The notes beneath the pieces are model-generated. The model saw only the letters and a program-made list of their open reading frames with translations, was not told the origin of the DNA and ran no database searches. Source: Candidatus Komeilibacteria bacterium (lineage in GTDB: Bacteria > Patescibacteriota > Patescibacteriia > UBA1558 > UBA10009). From it: a stretch of 59,763 nucleotides of DNA. Position 1 is the stretch's first letter, and the number at the start of each line of letters is the position of its first letter. The translations under genes were made by a program, and so were the position numbers. The stretch is taken from positions 1 to 59,763 of the forward strand of contig JAPLWM010000005.1 of assembly GCA_026396575.1 (NCBI GenBank). The letters are read 5' to 3'. This document shows, piece after piece, positions 42,997 to 51,919 of this stretch.

Positions 42997-43605
42997 TTAA
43001 GCGGCTAGCGGCAAATCTTCGGGTTCACCCTGATCTACCGGTGCAGCGGCTGGCTCGCTAGGATTTTTGTAATTTCCAATATTGCTTTGAGGTGCGGAAT
43101 TTATCGGTGCCGCCTTGGTTATTGGTAAAGGTTCAGCGGTTAAAGGCGAAGGCGTAAATTCCAAATAACGCGGCTCGGTTAATGGTTCCGGGGGTTTAGC
43201 AAACTTTGCAGCTTCAGTTTCTCTTTCTTTAGCCATGACTTCCTGCCGCCGGCGGATCATTAAATTTTGTCTTAAAATTCCTTCTTTAATTTTTTCCTGC
43301 TTGCTTTCTCGGTTATCGGCTTGGTGTTTAATAAAACGGTTTACTTCGCCGGCCACGTCCGGAACATTTTTTAAAAGTTTGTTCGTTTTAAGGCCGCGCA
43401 GCACGGCAATGGTTTTTTCTTTGGATAATTTGGCCGTGCCGGATCTTAAACCTTCGGCGATTTTTTTGGCTTGAACTTCTCCAATGCCAGGAGTTTTCCT
43501 TAAAGTTTCTTCAACTTTTTTTTTAAATTCAAGAGTGCTCAAGCCGGTTTGCTTGGACCGTTTGGCAATGCCGCCGACCAATTCTTTTAAGGATATTTCG
43601 GACAT
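42997..43605 (-). CDS. Hypothetical protein with helix-hairpin-helix-like motif
   Basis: The 202-aa protein has a possible HhH element (LRKTPGIGEVQAKKIAEGL at about 35-53), a basic helical middle and a Pro/Ala-rich, probably disordered C-terminus with PEPLTEP and PLPITKAAP. I recognise no named family. HhH motifs bind DNA non-specifically, so DNA binding is possible. It is a lone gene convergent with pit and divergent from the ABC exporter. Confidence 0.65.
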   Translation of the reverse strand: MSEISLKELVGGIAKRSKQTGLSTLEFKKKVEETLRKTPGIGEVQAKKIAEGLRSGTAKLSKEKTIAVLRGLKTNKLLKNVPDVAGEVNRFIKHQADNRESKQEKIKEGILRQNLMIRRRQEVMAKERETEAAKFAKPPEPLTEPRYLEFTPSPLTAEPLPITKAAPINSAPQSNIGNYKNPSEPAAAPVDQGEPEDLPLAA

Positions 43606-43769
43606 ATCGGTATTTTACCATAATATTCAAGCTTTGCCCAGTTTATGCTATACTTAAATGGCCTTACTAAATAGGCAGATTGGAGCTCTACTTTTATGCC
43701 CGCGCCACGGTAGGGCTTTTGTATTTTGTAACAAAATCGCTGTTTTTCCGTCTTATTATATAGAGGGTC

Positions 43770-45566
43770 ATGGCGTTTAGGCCATTTTTTACTTTTATGA
43801 ATAAGAATTTCACTAAAGAGACATTTAAAATTTTTTGGCAACACGCCAAAAAATACCGCTGGCTTGGGCCGATTATGTTTTTTTCGGTTGTTTTCGCCTC
43901 AATCGCCAATATTATGACCCCGCTTTTTTACAAGCAATTTTTTGATATTTTAGCGGGGCCGGGGGATGTTTTTTCCCGAGAGCCGGTTTTAATCGGACTC
44001 TTGGTTAAAATATTGATTATTTACGCCATCGGCTGGGTATTTTGGCGCGGCAGCAGTTTTGCCATTGCTTATTTTGAAAATAAAGTGATGGTTGATTTGA
44101 ATAATTCCTGCTTTGCTTACCTGCACCGGCATTCAATTTCTTTTTTTAACAATACTTTTGTCGGCTCGTTGGTTAAAAAAGTCAATCGTTTCGGCCGCGC
44201 CTTTGAAGGCATCGCCGATATTTTTATTTTTGAATTTCTGCCGGTTTTTGTTGATTTGTTTTTTGTCATCTGGATTTTGTCCTTAAGAAATTTAACCTAC
44301 GGCCTTATCATTGCCGCCTGGGCGGTTGTTTATCTGCTGATTAATTATTATTTCAGTTTGTATAAATTGAAATATGATTTTAAGCGGAGCGAAGCCGATT
44401 CCCGTTCAACCGCCGTTTTAGCCGATAGCATTACCAATCATCAAAATATCAAATTATTCAACGGCTATGAGCGGGAGATCGGTTTTTTTAAGTCGGTGAA
44501 TTTGGAACTTAAAAAAATCCGCCAGTTTTGCTGGAATTTAGGCAATATTTTTGAAGCGCTGCAGTCGGTTTTGATGATTTTTTTGGAAATCGGCATTTTT
44601 TATTTCGCCCTTAAGCTGTGGCAAAAGGGTTTGGCCACCATTGGAGATTTTGTTTTGATCCAATCCTATATTTTGACTGTTTTCAACCGTTTGTGGAATT
44701 TCGGCAAGGTAATCAGGCACTATTACGAGCATTTGGCCGATGCCAACGAAATGACGGAAATTTTGCAAACGCCCCACGAAATTCAAGATGTAAAAAACGC
44801 TATGCCTTTAACGGTTTCCGCCGGGGGTATTGAATTTAAAAAAGTTACTTTCAGCTATAATCAAACCCGGCGGGTAATTAAAGATTTAAATTTAATTATC
44901 AAGCCCAAGGAAAAAGTGGGTTTGATTGGCCCGTCCGGCGCCGGCAAATCTACCATTGTTAATTTATTGCTTAGAAGCTACGATTTGGAATATGGCAAAA
45001 TTTTAATCGACGGCCAAAAAGTTTCAGCCGTAGCCAGGGAAAGCTTATGGCAGAATATCAGCTTAATGCCGCAGGATCCCATTTTATTCCACCGCTCTTT
45101 AATGGAAAATATCCGCTATGGCAAGCCGGAAGTAACCGCTGAACAAGTTATAGCAGCGGCCAAGTTGGCCAATGCCCATGAGTTCATTGTTAATTTTAAC
45201 GAGGGTTATGACACTTTCGTGGGCGAGCGGGGCGTAAAGCTGTCCGGCGGCGAGCGCCAGCGCGTGGCTATTGCCCGGGCGATTTTAAAGAACGCGCCGA
45301 TTTTACTGATGGATGAAGCAACAAGCAGTTTGGACAGTGAATCGGAGTATTTAATCCAGCAGGCCCTAAGCGTTTTAATGGCAGAAAAAACAGTGATTGC
45401 CATTGCCCATCGTTTATCTACCATTATGAAAATGGACCGGATTATTGTTTTGGATAACGGCCAAATTGTGGAGCAGGGGACTCACGCCCAGCTGTTAAGG
45501 AAAAACGGTTTGTATAAGCAGTTATGGAAACGCCAGGTTGGGGGATTCATTGGCGACGCAGAGTGA
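43770..45566 (+). CDS. ABC exporter, fused membrane and ATPase domains
   Basis: The 598-aa half-transporter has six membrane helices in the first ~320 residues and a C-terminal ATPase with Walker A (GPSGAGKST), Q-loop (LMPQDPILF), signature LSGGERQR, Walker B ILLMDEATSSLDSES and H-loop AHRLST. The family acts as homo- or heterodimers exporting lipids, peptides or drugs; the substrate is unknown. A start at ATG 43797 is also possible. Confidence 0.93.
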   Translation: MAFRPFFTFMNKNFTKETFKIFWQHAKKYRWLGPIMFFSVVFASIANIMTPLFYKQFFDILAGPGDVFSREPVLIGLLVKILIIYAIGWVFWRGSSFAIAYFENKVMVDLNNSCFAYLHRHSISFFNNTFVGSLVKKVNRFGRAFEGIADIFIFEFLPVFVDLFFVIWILSLRNLTYGLIIAAWAVVYLLINYYFSLYKLKYDFKRSEADSRSTAVLADSITNHQNIKLFNGYEREIGFFKSVNLELKKIRQFCWNLGNIFEALQSVLMIFLEIGIFYFALKLWQKGLATIGDFVLIQSYILTVFNRLWNFGKVIRHYYEHLADANEMTEILQTPHEIQDVKNAMPLTVSAGGIEFKKVTFSYNQTRRVIKDLNLIIKPKEKVGLIGPSGAGKSTIVNLLLRSYDLEYGKILIDGQKVSAVARESLWQNISLMPQDPILFHRSLMENIRYGKPEVTAEQVIAAAKLANAHEFIVNFNEGYDTFVGERGVKLSGGERQRVAIARAILKNAPILLMDEATSSLDSESEYLIQQALSVLMAEKTVIAIAHRLSTIMKMDRIIVLDNGQIVEQGTHAQLLRKNGLYKQLWKRQVGGFIGDAE

Positions 45567-45628
45567 GTGGAATAGAAAAGCGAAGCTTTTATATTTCCTA
45601 ACCGAGGAGCCGATATACGCTTATTTTC

Positions 45629-45654
45629 AAAAATCGCCAAAAGAGGCGATTTTT
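45629..45654 (+). terminator. Terminator after the ABC exporter
   Basis: The 10-bp perfect stem AAAAATCGCC/GGCGATTTTT (45629-45638 with 45645-45654) ends in T5. A TATAAT at 45657-45662 directly after it may be the -10 element of the next gene. Confidence 0.7.
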
Positions 45655-45694
45655 GGTATAATTATAGCTGATGTTTTAACAGCCGATCGGTATT

Positions 45695-47554
45695 ATGATG
45701 GAAAAATTTTTTAATTATTTTGACAGGGGTTTGCTGGTAATTTTACTGATTCCTTTAATAATTTTTAATTTTCCTATTTTTCCAAAATCATTGAGTGAAA
45801 TTATTTTTATTGCCGCTTCAATTATCGGCACAATTCCAGTATTAATCAGCGGCATAAAATCCATTAAAGGCAAGCGGATTTCCGTTGATTTGCTGGCCAG
45901 CGTTGCTTTAATCGCCTCCATGGTGGCGCAAGAATGGACTTCAGCCGCCTTCATTAACTTAATGCTTACTTCGGCCAGGATTTTTGGCAATTACACCAAG
46001 AATAAAGCGCGCTCATCAATAGAAAGTTTGCTAAAATTGCGCCCTAAAACCGCTAAGGTAAAAAGAGGCAATAATATTTTGGAAATACCGATTGAGCAGA
46101 TAAAAGTTGATGATTTGATCGTGGTGGAATCAGGGGAAAGATTATCGGTTGATGGCACGGTTATTCAAGGCGAAGCAGCGATTAACCAGGCTTCTTTAAC
46201 CGGCGAATCAGTGCCGGTAAATAAAAAAGCCGGGGATCAGGTTTTTAGCTCTACTTTAAACGAATCAGGTTCGCTGGTTGTTAAAGCGGAAAAAGTCGGC
46301 AAAGACACGACTTTGGAAAAAATCGTGCAGCTGGTGGAAGAATCGCAAAAAGGCAAGCCTAAAATCCGTTCCATTGGCGATGCGTTTGCCAGCCGCTATA
46401 TTGTAATCACCGTGAGCATCGCTATTTTGGTTTATTTGATTACCAATGATTTTAATTTGGTTTTAGCTTTATTGTTAGTTGCCTGCGCCGATGATATTGC
46501 CGTAGCTATCCCCATGGTTTTTTGGGCGGCCATTGGTTATGCGGCGCATCGCGGCGTAATTATTAAAGGCGGAGAATTCTTGGAAGGTTTGGCTCATGTT
46601 AAAACAATTGTTTTTGACAAAACAGGCACGCTCACCCGCGGCAAGCTTAAAGTTCAGCAAGTTCATTTTTATAAAGGATTCACTAAAGAAATTTTATTGC
46701 ATTATGCCGCTTCGGCAGAATGCGTTTCCAATCATCCGATTGCCAAATCCATCATGGAATACGTGGTTAATGAAAAAGTTTCTTATAAAAAGCCGGAAAT
46801 TTTTAAAGAAATTCCAGGTAAAGGCTTGGCCGTGGTTTACGATTCAAAAAAAATATTTTCCGGCCATTTAAGCTTTATTAAGGAGTCAAAAATTAAAATT
46901 ACCGCTGAACAGTCGCGTGAAATTGAAGGAATTGAAGCGCAAGGTTATACGGTAACCATCGTCGGCTGTAATGATAAATTAGTCGGCTATATTGCTTTAG
47001 CTGATGAATTAAGGCATAACAGTTTATTGGTTATGCAGCAGCTTAAACAGGCAGGCGTAGAAAAATTAATCATGCTAACCGGAGATAATAAAAGCGTAGC
47101 CGCGCGAGTGGCTAAGGAATTAGTTTTGGATGAATTCCATGCCGGCTTAATGCCGCAGGATAAATTAAAATACATCAAAGGCGCTCTGCAAAAAGATTCT
47201 AAAATGGCTATGGTGGGGGACGGAGTTAATGACGCTGCCGCCTTATCTCTGGCTGATGTTGGCATTTCCATGGGCGCGATTGGCTCGGACGCTGCCATAG
47301 AAGCGGCTGATATAGCTTTAATGCGCGATGATTTGAGGGAAATCCCGGAAATGGTGCGTTTAAGCCGCTACACGCTAAAAATAGCGCACCAGGATTTTTG
47401 GATTTGGGGCGCAGTTAACGTTATCGGTTTTGCTTTGGTTTTTGGCCATGTAATTGGTCCCGTTGGCGCGGCAGCCTATAATTTTATTACCGACTTTTTG
47501 CCTTTATTGAATTCGGCGCGGCTGTTTAAGCTGCATTTGCAGCTTAAAAAATAA
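45695..47554 (+). CDS. P-type ATPase, heavy-metal-like (P1B-related), with atypical membrane motif
   Basis: The 619-aa cation pump has the actuator TGES (LTGESVPVNKKAGD), phosphorylation site DKTGTLT, SNHPIAKSI (the HP motif of P1B pumps), GDN and the hinge MVGDGVNDAAALSLADVG. The metal-selecting membrane motif, CPC or CPX in P1B pumps, reads ACADDIAVAIP here (CAD). There is no N-terminal metal-binding domain. Substrate therefore cannot be assigned from motif rules. It starts with ATG 45695; the next ATG, 45698, is equally possible. Confidence 0.88.
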   Translation: MMEKFFNYFDRGLLVILLIPLIIFNFPIFPKSLSEIIFIAASIIGTIPVLISGIKSIKGKRISVDLLASVALIASMVAQEWTSAAFINLMLTSARIFGNYTKNKARSSIESLLKLRPKTAKVKRGNNILEIPIEQIKVDDLIVVESGERLSVDGTVIQGEAAINQASLTGESVPVNKKAGDQVFSSTLNESGSLVVKAEKVGKDTTLEKIVQLVEESQKGKPKIRSIGDAFASRYIVITVSIAILVYLITNDFNLVLALLLVACADDIAVAIPMVFWAAIGYAAHRGVIIKGGEFLEGLAHVKTIVFDKTGTLTRGKLKVQQVHFYKGFTKEILLHYAASAECVSNHPIAKSIMEYVVNEKVSYKKPEIFKEIPGKGLAVVYDSKKIFSGHLSFIKESKIKITAEQSREIEGIEAQGYTVTIVGCNDKLVGYIALADELRHNSLLVMQQLKQAGVEKLIMLTGDNKSVAARVAKELVLDEFHAGLMPQDKLKYIKGALQKDSKMAMVGDGVNDAAALSLADVGISMGAIGSDAAIEAADIALMRDDLREIPEMVRLSRYTLKIAHQDFWIWGAVNVIGFALVFGHVIGPVGAAAYNFITDFLPLLNSARLFKLHLQLKK

Positions 47555-47607
47555 CAGAAAAGAAAAAATAATTTTAAAATATTTAATAATTAATCAATCG
47601 TCAATTT

Positions 47608-48639
47608 ATGAAAAATAAAAACAGCCACATTTTGCAGATTATAAGTTTTTTTGTAATTTTGTCTGTATTCATAATTTTAGCCGTTTTTTTAGCCTTGCCT
47701 TTTTTAAAGCTGTTATTTTTAGCCGTTATTTTAACGATTCTTTTCTTGCCTATGCAAAATTGGCTGGCTAAAAAGTTCAATAACGAATCTTTGGCGGCTT
47801 TGGCGATCATTGCGGCAATTTTAATCGTTATTGTTGTGCCGTTGTATTTTATTGTTCAATCAACAATCGCCAATGCGGTTGATTTTTACGGGCAATATAA
47901 AGAAGGCAATATTAGAATCGATTCTCAATTGTTAATCAACCGTTTGCCGGAAAGATGGCAGGAAAGAGCCTTATATTTAATTGGCGATGTTTCCAGAATA
48001 GCCGGTGAATGGGTAAATAGTTTCAGTTTGGATTTTCAAGCCCTGCTCTCCAATATTGCCGCTTTTCTTTTTTCTTTCTTGCTATTCTTTTTGAGCCTTT
48101 TTTATTTATTAAAGGATCATCATGAAATTAAAAGTTATTTGGAAAAAATATTTCCTTTTTCCACTTCCGATGAAAGTTTATTTATTGATAAAACAACCAA
48201 AGCGGTCAATGGCGTTATTAAAGGTGATTTTATAATTGCTTTAATGCAAGGCACGGCAGCAGCCAGCGGGTTTATTTTGGCCGGATTGCCGCAACCGTTA
48301 TTTTTCGGATTTGTTACGGTTATTTCGTCTTTTATCCCGACCGTTGGAACCAGCTTGGTAATTATCCCGGCAATTATTTATTTATTGCTTTTTAAGTCTT
48401 TACTTTCCGCTTTGCTTTTAGCTATTTGGTATATCTTAATACATCTAACGATAGATAATGTGGTAGCGCCAAAACTGATCGGTTCCAGAACTCATATCCA
48501 TCCGCTGATAATTTTATTCAGCGTGGTCGGCGGCATAAAATTATTCGGCGTTTTCGGCTTTTTATTCGGCCCGATCGCCATGACTATCCTGGTTTCTTTG
48601 GTTGATGTTTACTTGATAAATCAACAGCAAGCTAAATAA
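47608..48639 (+). CDS. AI-2E family transporter (PerM/YdiK-like)
   Basis: The 343-aa membrane protein shows the family pattern: two N-terminal helices, a soluble middle (about 85-150), then five helices with TVISSFIPTVGTSLVIIPAIIYL and VVAPKLIGSRTHIHPLIILFSVVGGI. Members export autoinducer-2 or act as Na+/H+ antiporters; the role here is open. It is the last chromosomal gene before the defence island; the island's left attachment core lies 34 bp after its stop. Confidence 0.9.
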   Translation: MKNKNSHILQIISFFVILSVFIILAVFLALPFLKLLFLAVILTILFLPMQNWLAKKFNNESLAALAIIAAILIVIVVPLYFIVQSTIANAVDFYGQYKEGNIRIDSQLLINRLPERWQERALYLIGDVSRIAGEWVNSFSLDFQALLSNIAAFLFSFLLFFLSLFYLLKDHHEIKSYLEKIFPFSTSDESLFIDKTTKAVNGVIKGDFIIALMQGTAAASGFILAGLPQPLFFGFVTVISSFIPTVGTSLVIIPAIIYLLLFKSLLSALLLAIWYILIHLTIDNVVAPKLIGSRTHIHPLIILFSVVGGIKLFGVFGFLFGPIAMTILVSLVDVYLINQQQAK

Positions 48640-48966
48640 GTGGCAGGACTCTGAAAAAACGGAAAGTTTAAGGTGGTCGTCTCTCCTAGACGAAGCACGA
48701 ACCTTTTTTACAGAAAACAGCTAGCTGTTTTCTGATTTTTTAGGGCGGGGCGGAAGGGGGGTCTGGGGGGAATTCCGCCCTGCCCTCGCTTCCCGCCGGC
48801 CTTTGGCCGGCATTTTATCCGCCTATCGGCGGGCTTTCTTTTCGCCGCCGCAATTTGGCCGTGCCAGCAAAGCTGGTGCGCCACCTTTTACATTGCTTAC
48901 TTTATCAACTTTCACTAATTAAATCAATTCTTCGATAATTCCTTTCAATCCTGTTGTTTTACTATT
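48640..48966. other. Left end of the defence island, no gene
   Basis: From 48640 to 48673 is chromosomal sequence that before insertion flanked the tRNA-Pro 3' end. From 48674 the element begins: TGGTCG core, then the 189-bp terminal repeat, a GCCAGC/GCTGGT hairpin (48863-48877), and about 75 bp of AT-rich sequence to the end of the HerA gene. The terminal repeat includes several perfect hairpins (for example AGAAAACAGC/GCTGTTTTCT near 48712-48733 and GCCGGC/GCCGGC near 48795-48811). Confidence 0.7.
48674..48862 (+). repeat. Island terminal repeat A, left copy
   Basis: These 189 bp match the reverse complement of 57412-57600 with a single difference (T at 48781 against C). The repeat starts with the TGGTCG core and ends at GGCCGT, after which the two copies carry different hairpins before rejoining at TGCGCCAC. 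Confidence 0.92.
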
Positions 48967-50889
48967 TCAATTTATTATTGGTTGAATATCCTTATTATTT
49001 TGCGTTAACTCACTATTCCATGCACCCTCTAAATTTACTGTTCCACTATTTGGTCTTTTTTCCATTTCAAGTAAATCAATATCAACTTTTACCGGAATAT
49101 CAGATGCCAATCCAGCAACAAAGCAACTACCTACAGACAAAATTGGAATACTCTGAAACGAAAGTTTGTCTAAATAAGCAACTGCCTTTTCTACGGCATT
49201 AATGTCGTTGTCGTTAATTAGTCTATGAATAAAGTAATTATGAAGCTGAGAAATAATGGTTGCTGAGATATCGTATGGCCTTTGGCTCGCAATCGTTAGA
49301 AAGACTCCGAATTTTCTACCCTCTTTAATAATCTCTTCAAAAGTTTCCAAACGATAATCTTTCCATGTCTCACTTTCTCTTTGTGACATAGTTGAGAGTA
49401 TATTGTGAGCCTCATCAATAACTATATGTAGTGATTTTTTGTCTGATTCTTTTTTATTTTCATATAACTGTTTTGCAATGATTAAAGGAATTATTTTTTT
49501 CATCTCAATATTCACATCTCTAAGACATATAATTGATAGATTTTTAGATTCCGTATTTTCATTTATATCAATTAGTTTTTCTAACATGTCAAATTTTCTG
49601 AACATCCTGCCTATCAGCGGGCCTATATGTTCCTGATTAGAGTATCCTTTTATGATTTCATGAAAATAGTTAAAAACAATCTTTAATTTTAGCTTGCTAA
49701 ACTCATCACTTTTAAAAACCAAATTTTCAACTAAGGTCTTTAAGTGGGTAGTATATATGGGACTTGTATTATTAAAATTTGTAGAATTAGTATTATCCCA
49801 ATAATATTCCTCGTTTTTAGAATGATAATGCAAATTATTTTCTACTTCTTTCTTGAGATTGGTTATGGCATCCTTCTTTTCATCCGTAACTAAATTTATA
49901 AGATCTCTAAAAAGCTCAATAATTAATCCTTCTCTTAAATTTCTATCTTTTTTATCAATAACGCTCGTACATGTATCCTCTATACTTGTAATAACACGGG
50001 CATTAAATGTTGCATTGTCATCTAAAAAGTCGTTGCGGATAACTCTGTCTAAAAATGGTTTCTGTGTTTTTTCAGTTGCCTCTAATAAAACTGATAAAAT
50101 TTCAGTTTTATGTATACTATCTTTTGAAATGGGATATTTTTTCTTGCTAACTTTTTTGCCTGTAGAAAGTTCGTAAACAACCTTATCTTTTGTTATCATT
50201 TCATCCCCGATATATTCGCCATTAAAATCTACTACAACAAAATCAGATTTAGTTTTAAAATCATTATTATTGGAAAATACTTTAAAAAGTTCCGTGTAAA
50301 TCTTTGCAAGCGTGTTTGATTTACCACTACCAGTATTGCCAAAAATACCAATATGACTAGCAAATAAATTATTTACTCCTATTTTTATTTTCTGTGACGG
50401 TTCCTCGGTAAGATTGCCTATAGTTATTGTCTTTTCTCCGTTTTTATAAAAATGATGTAGTGAGTTAAATTCATCTCTATTTAAGAGGTAACATTCATTA
50501 TCAATAAGGGGCATCTCTTTGATACCCTGTTTAAAATGAGTGCCCTCAAAATGGCCAAAAAGAGAAACTTGTAATATCCTATTGATTTTAGCTTCCTCCT
50601 TATTATATTCCTTGTTGTAGTATTTTTCTTCTGAAGTAAATTCTCCTTCAACTTTGCCTATAATACTAACAAATCCTTTAACTACTTTTATATAGCTCCC
50701 AACGGAAACATTCTTCACTGTTTTTCCTTCATACAAAATATGGGAGTGATTTTTGTTTTTGTTTAGTTTTATTTTTATAATCCTTCCGTCAACAGACAAA
50801 ACATGACCAATTATAAAAATTGACTCCTTTATTAATTCCTCTTCAATACTCTTAGTTTTTGCAATCATCTTTACATTCATGGGTGGCAC
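48967..50889 (-). CDS. HerA-like DUF87 ATPase of a SIR2-HerA defence pair
   Basis: HerA-type ATPases are hexameric DNA translocases. The 640-aa protein has an N-terminal HAS-barrel-like region, Walker A GNTGSGKSN (184-192), Walker B LHIVIDEAHN (near 500), then ASQRPYDISATIISQLHNYFI with the arginine-finger region. It overlaps the end of the SIR2 gene by up to 38 bp; starts at the internal Met codons 4 or 8 would shorten the overlap. SIR2-HerA pairs are known anti-phage systems (Nezha type) that degrade NAD+ and DNA upon infection. The family link is by motif and order. Confidence 0.88.
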   Translation of the reverse strand: MPPMNVKMIAKTKSIEEELIKESIFIIGHVLSVDGRIIKIKLNKNKNHSHILYEGKTVKNVSVGSYIKVVKGFVSIIGKVEGEFTSEEKYYNKEYNKEEAKINRILQVSLFGHFEGTHFKQGIKEMPLIDNECYLLNRDEFNSLHHFYKNGEKTITIGNLTEEPSQKIKIGVNNLFASHIGIFGNTGSGKSNTLAKIYTELFKVFSNNNDFKTKSDFVVVDFNGEYIGDEMITKDKVVYELSTGKKVSKKKYPISKDSIHKTEILSVLLEATEKTQKPFLDRVIRNDFLDDNATFNARVITSIEDTCTSVIDKKDRNLREGLIIELFRDLINLVTDEKKDAITNLKKEVENNLHYHSKNEEYYWDNTNSTNFNNTSPIYTTHLKTLVENLVFKSDEFSKLKLKIVFNYFHEIIKGYSNQEHIGPLIGRMFRKFDMLEKLIDINENTESKNLSIICLRDVNIEMKKIIPLIIAKQLYENKKESDKKSLHIVIDEAHNILSTMSQRESETWKDYRLETFEEIIKEGRKFGVFLTIASQRPYDISATIISQLHNYFIHRLINDNDINAVEKAVAYLDKLSFQSIPILSVGSCFVAGLASDIPVKVDIDLLEMEKRPNSGTVNLEGAWNSELTQNNKDIQPIIN

Positions 50890-51889
50890 TATTTGAAATC
50901 TCTTTAAAGACTAGCTCATTTATTTTTTCAAGACTAAATTTATTTCTTTGTTCATCGTCGGTTGGCTCAATTATTTCTATATTAGAATATCTTAATTTCC
51001 CTATATGCATTTTTTCTTTCATTTTTGAATCCTTATCTTGTTCATGGCAAAAAATATAAATTTTTAGCGTTGGGTTGGAATTAGCAGTTCTTAGGGTAAT
51101 TTCTCGTATATGTTCGTCTTCCATTGAAAAACCCATGACAAATAAAACCACATTCTCTTTCTCTAATTCACTTGAATACATCCTTAACAATTCATAATAG
51201 GTTAAATCAATAACCGTTTCCTCAAATTTTTTCTTTTCAGGATTAATGATCGCTATTTTACCATATCTTTCGTCAAAATTCTTTCCACTTTTGTTTAGTA
51301 TCGTTTTGTCAAAATGTTTTAATTTTGAAAAATATATATTGTCTTTAATTTTTTCCCATGTAAGCGATCCGTGTATCTTCATTAGGTTGAAAATTGGTAT
51401 CTCAGAAATATTTTCAAAATGCAGACTTCTTTTTAAAATTGATTTCTTAAAATTACTTAAGCTAAATACTGAATTTAATCGACCAGTAAAACCATCGTTA
51501 TATTCCAAACCGCTCTCTTCCAAAACGACCTCCATTAATATGTCGATATTTGTAGTAAAAATATTTGTTTGTTTACTTAAAATAGTATTTTTCCTTTTTA
51601 ATAAAATGTGACTTATTAATTCGAAGAAATTTTTATAAGCTTTACATGTTGAATTAAATTCTGCTTGTTTTATTGCCTCGATGTTACCGGAGATGACGTC
51701 AAGATTTGGCATCATGATTTTCTCAAAATATTCCTTTTTGATTTTTATCCGTTCAGGCTTCCTAGTTTCGATTGAAAGCCTTGTTTCTATATCACCTAAC
51801 AAAGGTAAAAAAGGGGTCGATAATCCAGCTCCAAAAAGGAAATTGATATGTGAACTTTGTACCGCCTCTTTAATTTCTTGAATATTCAT
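50852..51889 (-). CDS. SIR2-domain NADase of a SIR2-HerA defence pair
   Basis: The 345-aa protein has the SIR2 nucleotide-binding core: NFLFGAGLS (17-24), the TTNID element (112-116), catalytic His in MKIHGSL (173) and a late GFSMEDEHI. SIR2 domains in defence systems hydrolyse NAD+ rather than deacetylate. It is upstream of and overlapping the HerA ATPase, the arrangement seen in SIR2-HerA systems. The C-terminus has a Cys/His-containing tail (THECKDDCKN). Confidence 0.88.
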   Translation of the reverse strand: MNIQEIKEAVQSSHINFLFGAGLSTPFLPLLGDIETRLSIETRKPERIKIKKEYFEKIMMPNLDVISGNIEAIKQAEFNSTCKAYKNFFELISHILLKRKNTILSKQTNIFTTNIDILMEVVLEESGLEYNDGFTGRLNSVFSLSNFKKSILKRSLHFENISEIPIFNLMKIHGSLTWEKIKDNIYFSKLKHFDKTILNKSGKNFDERYGKIAIINPEKKKFEETVIDLTYYELLRMYSSELEKENVVLFVMGFSMEDEHIREITLRTANSNPTLKIYIFCHEQDKDSKMKEKMHIGKLRYSNIEIIEPTDDEQRNKFSLEKINELVFKEISNSATHECKDDCKN

Positions 51890-51919
51890 AATTTTAAATC
51901 TTAGGTAATTTAGTTTCTA

